A DNA stretch of 64,000 nt from Verrucomicrobiales bacterium (GTDB lineage: Bacteria > Verrucomicrobiota > Verrucomicrobiia > Limisphaerales > J093). Under the pieces are notes generated by a model. The model saw nothing but the letters and a program-made list of their open reading frames with translations. It was not told the origin of the DNA and did no database searches. The position numbers and the translations under genes were made by a program. The stretch covers positions 1 to 64,000 of the forward strand of contig JACKPW010000005.1 of the NCBI GenBank assembly GCA_024233215.1, in the 5' to 3' direction. Below, piece by piece: positions 60,529 to 64,000 of this stretch. Positions within the stretch are counted from its first letter, which is position 1. Each line of letters opens with the position of its first letter.

Positions 60529-61683
60529 TCACGGGGCGTCACTCCATTCACCGGTTCCTCCATCGGCGGGTACTTCAAAGCTCTGACCTGTGGCGGCCGC
60601 CAGCCAGCAACCCGGATCGCTGGCAAACGGGTCGCCGTGAATGGCGTGGCTCAGGCAGCGCAGCCCGCCGCGGCACAACCGGTGGAAGGAGCAGCCCTCG
60701 CATCCCTTGGTGCTGACGTCAGGTTCTCGCAATGCCCGGAGCGTGGGATCGGTGGCGTACAAGTGGGCCAGCGGGGTGTCCAAAATGTTGCCGATGCGGA
60801 TCGGCAACCGGCGGCAGGGGAGCAGGTCCCCGTTGGGCAGCAGTGCCAACAAGGATTCTCCCGCGGTGCAGCGATAAGGCAGACCGTGTCCGGTCAGGAA
60901 CTGCAGCGCCCGATGCAGGGTCACTTCCGTGCGGTTGAACCAACGCCGGCTTGCGGCGTCTCGCGCGGCCCGCATCAGTTCCAGAAACTCCCGGGTCTCG
61001 GCGGGGGACAGGGGCTGGGGCCCAGATTCCGGATCGTTGCCGGACGGGATCAGTCGGTCCGCCCAGAGGCGGGTGACCCTGAGACGGCAGGCCAGCCGGG
61101 CCACGGCCGGGAACTCCCGGTAATTGGCCTGATGCGCCGTGAACGAGACCAGCACGGGAATGTGGGCGCGGCGCAGATGCCGGATGGCGCTGGTGGTCCG
61201 GGCGAAACTGCCCTTGCCGCGGATCCCGTCATGTGTTGACTCGAGGCCCTCGATGCTGACTTGGACAAAGTCGGGCCGGAGGGGGGCGAGCCGGCGGGCC
61301 ATGGCAGCATCGATGAAGTGGCCGTTGCAGAGAATCGCGAAGCTGAGCCGGTCCCGCCGGGCGGCGAGGACTTCCAGCAACCGCAGGAAGTCCGGGTGGA
61401 TGAAGGGTTCGCCGCCGGTCAAATTGAGGTGGAGTCGTGGCCTCCGACCGTTTGCCGCCTGGCACTGAGCGAGCCATGCGTCGAGTTGGGCGAGGACTTC
61501 CAGCCACTGATCAAATGTCAGTTCAGGGCTGTCGTAGGAGCCCTGGTAGCAATGGGCGCAGCGGAGATTGCAGCGCTCGGTCACATGCCATTGGAACACC
61601 AACCGGCGCGGAACGCTGACCGGGGTGCCGTGATGGGTTCCGGGAGCGCATTTCGGAGGGCAGGCTGGCGCCGGGGCGGACAT
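60529..61683 (-). CDS. Radical SAM/SPASM enzyme, candidate peptide-modifying maturase
   Basis: 384 aa. The 4Fe-4S cluster motif is CNLRCAHC (Cys38, 42, 45) and 'NLTGGEPFIHPDF' is the SAM-binding GGEP segment. The C-terminal SPASM region has many cysteines: 'YRCTAG', 'LLPCRRLP', 'KGCEGCSFHRLCRGGLRC' and 'DPGCW', fitting two auxiliary clusters. SPASM enzymes modify peptides or proteins, for instance by thioether or other cross-links. It starts six bases after the gene for a membrane protein with a Gly/Cys tail on the same strand, so that tail is the obvious candidate substrate. No RRE domain was seen. Confidence 0.88.
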   Translation of the reverse strand: MSAPAPACPPKCAPGTHHGTPVSVPRRLVFQWHVTERCNLRCAHCYQGSYDSPELTFDQWLEVLAQLDAWLAQCQAANGRRPRLHLNLTGGEPFIHPDFLRLLEVLAARRDRLSFAILCNGHFIDAAMARRLAPLRPDFVQVSIEGLESTHDGIRGKGSFARTTSAIRHLRRAHIPVLVSFTAHQANYREFPAVARLACRLRVTRLWADRLIPSGNDPESGPQPLSPAETREFLELMRAARDAASRRWFNRTEVTLHRALQFLTGHGLPYRCTAGESLLALLPNGDLLPCRRLPIRIGNILDTPLAHLYATDPTLRALREPDVSTKGCEGCSFHRLCRGGLRCLSHAIHGDPFASDPGCWLAAATGQSFEVPADGGTGEWSDAP

Positions 61684-61689
61684 GGCCGG

Positions 61690-62652
61690 TCAGCCCCCGC
61701 AACCCCCGCAGCCCCCTCCGCATCCGCCGCCACACCCCCCTCCGCCGCAGCCTCCTCCTCCGCCGCAGCCCGCACCCCCACAGCCAGCCCCGGAGCCGGA
61801 ACCGCCGACCGGCTGTCGGAAGGAGGCGGCGAGCGTTTCGTATGGAGTTCCGCAGAGTGCCGTGGCTCCGAAGAGCGCGGTGGCGAAGACCAGCCCGGCG
61901 TCGGTGACGGGATTGCTGAGGCCGGTGATGCTCCGTTTGAGTCCGGCATGGCGCTGGCGTTGTGACGCCAGGTAGGCCCGACCGCGGCGGCTGACCCGGG
62001 ATGGGGCGCCGGCCCGGACGACAAGCATGAGGCCGATGATCCCCAGGGCAATCAGGAACAGGACGTTGCTCCGCCCCTTGGACAGGGCGGCGGCCAGCTT
62101 GTAGCCGCCCAGCCCCAGGATGACCATGCCGGCCATCAACCGGGTCGTGCGGCTTTTCAACCACGCTCCCACCGGCGTGAGCAACCGGAGTCGTTGGAGT
62201 TCTTGTCGCAGGGGGGCGCAGCGGGCGCGGACGCGGTCGCGTAGGGCGCGGTCCCGCAGGCAGGCCGAGGCGCTCACGGGAGTCCGGAAGTGGTCATAGA
62301 CCTCCCAACTCCAGGGATCGAGATGACGTGGGTCCGGCCGTTTGGCCGTGTGGGTCAGCCGCCACTTCGCGCTCCGGCTGGGTTCCCGGTGCGGCCCAAG
62401 CTCGAGGTAGCCGTGTTGCACGAGTTCGACCAGCACCAGGCGCATCACCTCGCTCTCACCGCCCCGCAGCAACGCGAGGGACGTGGGATCCATGGGGTCG
62501 GGCGGATCCTCCACCTGCGCCTGCAGGGTCCGGTCCGCCCTCCAGACCCGCCACCGGGCCCAGCCAATCACCAGGAGAATCACCGTCGCATAGAAGCCGA
62601 GAAAAAGCGGCCCGTACATGTCCCCGATGAAACCGTGGTTCCACGCGTTCAT
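61690..62652 (-). CDS. Membrane protein with Gly/Cys-rich C-terminal tail (TIGR04222-like)
   Basis: 320 aa. A membrane helix near the N-terminus (PLFLGFYATVILLVIGW) is followed by a soluble domain (about 45-165; 'ALLRGGESEVMRLVLVELVQHGYL' resembles a winged helix). Further hydrophobic segments include 'MAGMVILGLGGYKLAAAL' and 'VLFLIALGIIGLMLVV'. The last 38 residues contain only Gly, Cys, Ser and Ala, with seven cysteines spaced by two to five glycines. The layout resembles the uncharacterised TIGR04222 group, in which a conserved membrane domain precedes a low-complexity tail. The adjacent SPASM enzyme suggests the tail is post-translationally modified. Confidence 0.82.
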   Translation of the reverse strand: MNAWNHGFIGDMYGPLFLGFYATVILLVIGWARWRVWRADRTLQAQVEDPPDPMDPTSLALLRGGESEVMRLVLVELVQHGYLELGPHREPSRSAKWRLTHTAKRPDPRHLDPWSWEVYDHFRTPVSASACLRDRALRDRVRARCAPLRQELQRLRLLTPVGAWLKSRTTRLMAGMVILGLGGYKLAAALSKGRSNVLFLIALGIIGLMLVVRAGAPSRVSRRGRAYLASQRQRHAGLKRSITGLSNPVTDAGLVFATALFGATALCGTPYETLAASFRQPVGGSGSGAGCGGAGCGGGGGCGGGGCGGGCGGGCGGCGG

Positions 62653-62668
62653 GGTTCAGGGAAGGGAA

Positions 62669-62741
62669 GGGGTCGGTCCCTGGTATTCATGGCCCCCCGA
62701 GGGCGTGCCCAGCAAGAGGCATGATACCAGGGACGGACCCC
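62669..62741. repeat. Long imperfect inverted repeat between minus-strand genes
   Basis: GGGGTCGGTCCCTGGTATTC (from 62669) pairs with GATACCAGGGACGGACCCC (ending 62741), about 19 bp with one mismatch and a small bulge, around a 30-base middle. It separates the Ig-like gene from the Gly/Cys-tail gene and may end transcription of the former, but no U-tract is evident on either strand. It could also be another dispersed element. Confidence 0.6.
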
Positions 62742-62748
62742 GGTGCGT

Positions 62749-64000
62749 CTACTGCATCAGGCGATAGAACTTCGCGTCGCCCGCGGGCGTCACCAGGACC
62801 ACGTTCTCCTCGCCTTCCACCACCACCGGGGCGGTGTCGTTGGCATAGGGACCGGCCACCGCGGAGGCGGATTGCAGGAGGTAACCCGTCGCGTCGGCGG
62901 GCCAGGCGATCCGGATGTTGCCGTCGCCGGAGCGGGTGATTGCCAGGGAGACGTCCCCGCCGGAGCCGCCTTCCACGGTCAGGAGGGCGGCGCTGCCCAC
63001 CACGCCCAGTCCGTCACTGACGATGACCGTGTAATCGCCGGCATCGGCGGTCCCGGCGGCGGCGATGTTGAGGGTGGCCATGGTGGTGCCGGTGATCCCG
63101 TTGCCATCCGCCAGCGGGATGCCGTTGTGGAGCCAGCGGTAAGTGAGGAGGGAACCGGAGGCCGTCACCGTGAAGTGAACCGGGTTCCCGGCCTGAACCG
63201 TCTGGTCAAACAGGTCGGTCGTGATGCTTGGGGGGGTCCGGTTTCCGGGCACGATGCGGACGTTGTCGATGAGCAGGGTCTCGTCGCCCGTGATGCCGAT
63301 GTGGTTGATGCTGAGCTCGACGGGATTTGCGCTCAGAGGGCTCAGCGAGGCGTAGGCCTGATAGAACGGCCGGGTGTGCCGGAAACCGGGCCACGGCGAG
63401 ACTGTGTCCACCGGGGGCAAGGCCGCGTTCTGGAAGATGGTCGTCGCCCCCGCAATGATCTGGATCTCGCCGGAGTTCGGCGTGTCCGAGTTGTCCTGGG
63501 TCCTTCCGTCGCGGAAGTTGTAGTCGAGCACCAGGGTATAGGGCTGGAAGGGTTCCATGCCGACGAGGTTCTGCTTGAGGGTGACTGCGCCCTGGCCGAA
63601 GAAGACGCTGTCCTGGTCGGAGTTGATGCCGTTGTCGAAGAAGGGTTCCACCCAGAAGGTGGTTGGGCTGTAGGCGTTGACGCCAAGGTTCCCTCCGGTG
63701 ACCTCCCAGCCGGCGATCTTGCCGAGGTAACCGGGCCAGTTTGCGCCCATTGCGGTGCCTTCAAAACTGGAGTTCACGATGGTCAACTCATCCGCCAACC
63801 GGGGGATGATCGACACCGCATCCAGGAACAGGCTCGCGTCCCCGGAGGCGACCGTCACGTTGAACTCCAGCAACCCGCTGGAGGTGGTCGGCGTGAATCG
63901 GACCTCCTTGAAGTAGTATTCGGTCAGGCCGGCTTGATTCGCCGGTACGATGCCGGGGTAGCTGGCGATTTCCTGGCCCGCGAACTTCACCTGCAGGGAC
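62749..64000 (-). CDS. Exported Ig-like domain protein, 5' end outside the window
   Basis: The frame is open to the window edge, so the start and signal peptide are missing; at least 416 codons are present. The visible part has jelly-roll-like regions ('ELTIVNSSFEGTAMGANWPGYLGKI', 'TLVLDYNFRDGRTQDNSD', 'ETLLIDNVRIVPG') and an Ig-like domain ('PPSITTDLFDQTVQAGNPVHFTVTASG', 'TYRWLHNGIPLADGNG', 'AGDYTVIVSDGLG'). It ends with the recurring module 'IRIAWPADATGYLLQSAS ... AKFYRLMQ'. Probably a surface or secreted protein. Confidence 0.8.
   Translation of the reverse strand, partial: SLQVKFAGQEIASYPGIVPANQAGLTEYYFKEVRFTPTTSSGLLEFNVTVASGDASLFLDAVSIIPRLADELTIVNSSFEGTAMGANWPGYLGKIAGWEVTGGNLGVNAYSPTTFWVEPFFDNGINSDQDSVFFGQGAVTLKQNLVGMEPFQPYTLVLDYNFRDGRTQDNSDTPNSGEIQIIAGATTIFQNAALPPVDTVSPWPGFRHTRPFYQAYASLSPLSANPVELSINHIGITGDETLLIDNVRIVPGNRTPPSITTDLFDQTVQAGNPVHFTVTASGSLLTYRWLHNGIPLADGNGITGTTMATLNIAAAGTADAGDYTVIVSDGLGVVGSAALLTVEGGSGGDVSLAITRSGDGNIRIAWPADATGYLLQSASAVAGPYANDTAPVVVEGEENVVLVTPAGDAKFYRLMQ

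Noticed and set aside
61682..61975. A proline-rich plus-strand frame (repeated PPHPP/PPQP)
   Set aside because: It is the complement of the Gly/Cys tail codons and follows from that low-complexity DNA; no start signal or homology.

Overview
The window is GC-rich and looks like a chromosomal segment of a Verrucomicrobiota bacterium. The reasons are family content rather than a marker gene: an ECF sigma factor paired with a WD40 serine/threonine kinase, an HzsA-related cytochrome, many exported beta-helix, Ig-like and glycosidase proteins, and several exported proteins sharing a C-terminal module that ends in 'FYR'. The order is inferred. I saw no rRNA, tRNA or CRISPR array.

Layout. 1-6.3 kb: a repeat end, an exported protein with two SnoaL-like domains, and the kinase/sigma pair. 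6.4-7.6 kb: a valine-rich leader peptide and attenuator ahead of ilvN, then an ArsR regulator. 7.7-12.5 kb (minus): octaheme cytochrome, guanine deaminase with a PIG-L deacetylase, and an unknown Cys-motif protein. 12.9-17.4 kb: a large surface protein whose start is interrupted by a (TC)10 tract, and an Ig-like protein. 17.5-19.3 kb: proB and mazG. 19.35-26.3 kb: repeats, then a TetR-controlled RND efflux operon (regulator, outer-membrane channel, adaptor, pump). 26.35-32 kb: an exported barrel protein and the HzsA-related protein.

32.5-43 kb is the most distinctive region: two tandem four-gene cassettes (A1-B1-C1-D1 and A2-B2-C2-D2) of large prepilin-like proteins plus a truncated fifth D copy. 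In each cassette three proteins carry the +5 Glu of type IV (pseudo)pilins and the fourth lacks it, as GspK does. No secretion ATPase or platform protein is present, so assembly must use machinery encoded elsewhere.

43.1-58.6 kb is a carbohydrate-oriented block: beta-helix protein, GH99-like endo-mannosidase, a beta-propeller protein, a serine hydrolase, a GH127-like arabinofuranosidase, two lipoproteins (a PhnD-like/PQQ-propeller fusion and an NHL-type propeller), and a beta-helix/LamG protein. 58.7-60.4 kb holds an RbfA-like gene overlapping an RtcB ligase gene. 60.5-62.7 kb pairs a radical SAM/SPASM enzyme with a membrane protein ending in a Gly/Cys tail, a candidate peptide-modification system. 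The window ends inside an Ig-like exported protein.

Intergenic DNA carries GTAG-headed hairpins of the REP type and longer palindromic elements resembling MITEs. The points most worth follow-up are the pilin cassettes, the radical SAM/Gly-Cys pair, the (TC)10 slippage site and the ilv attenuator.
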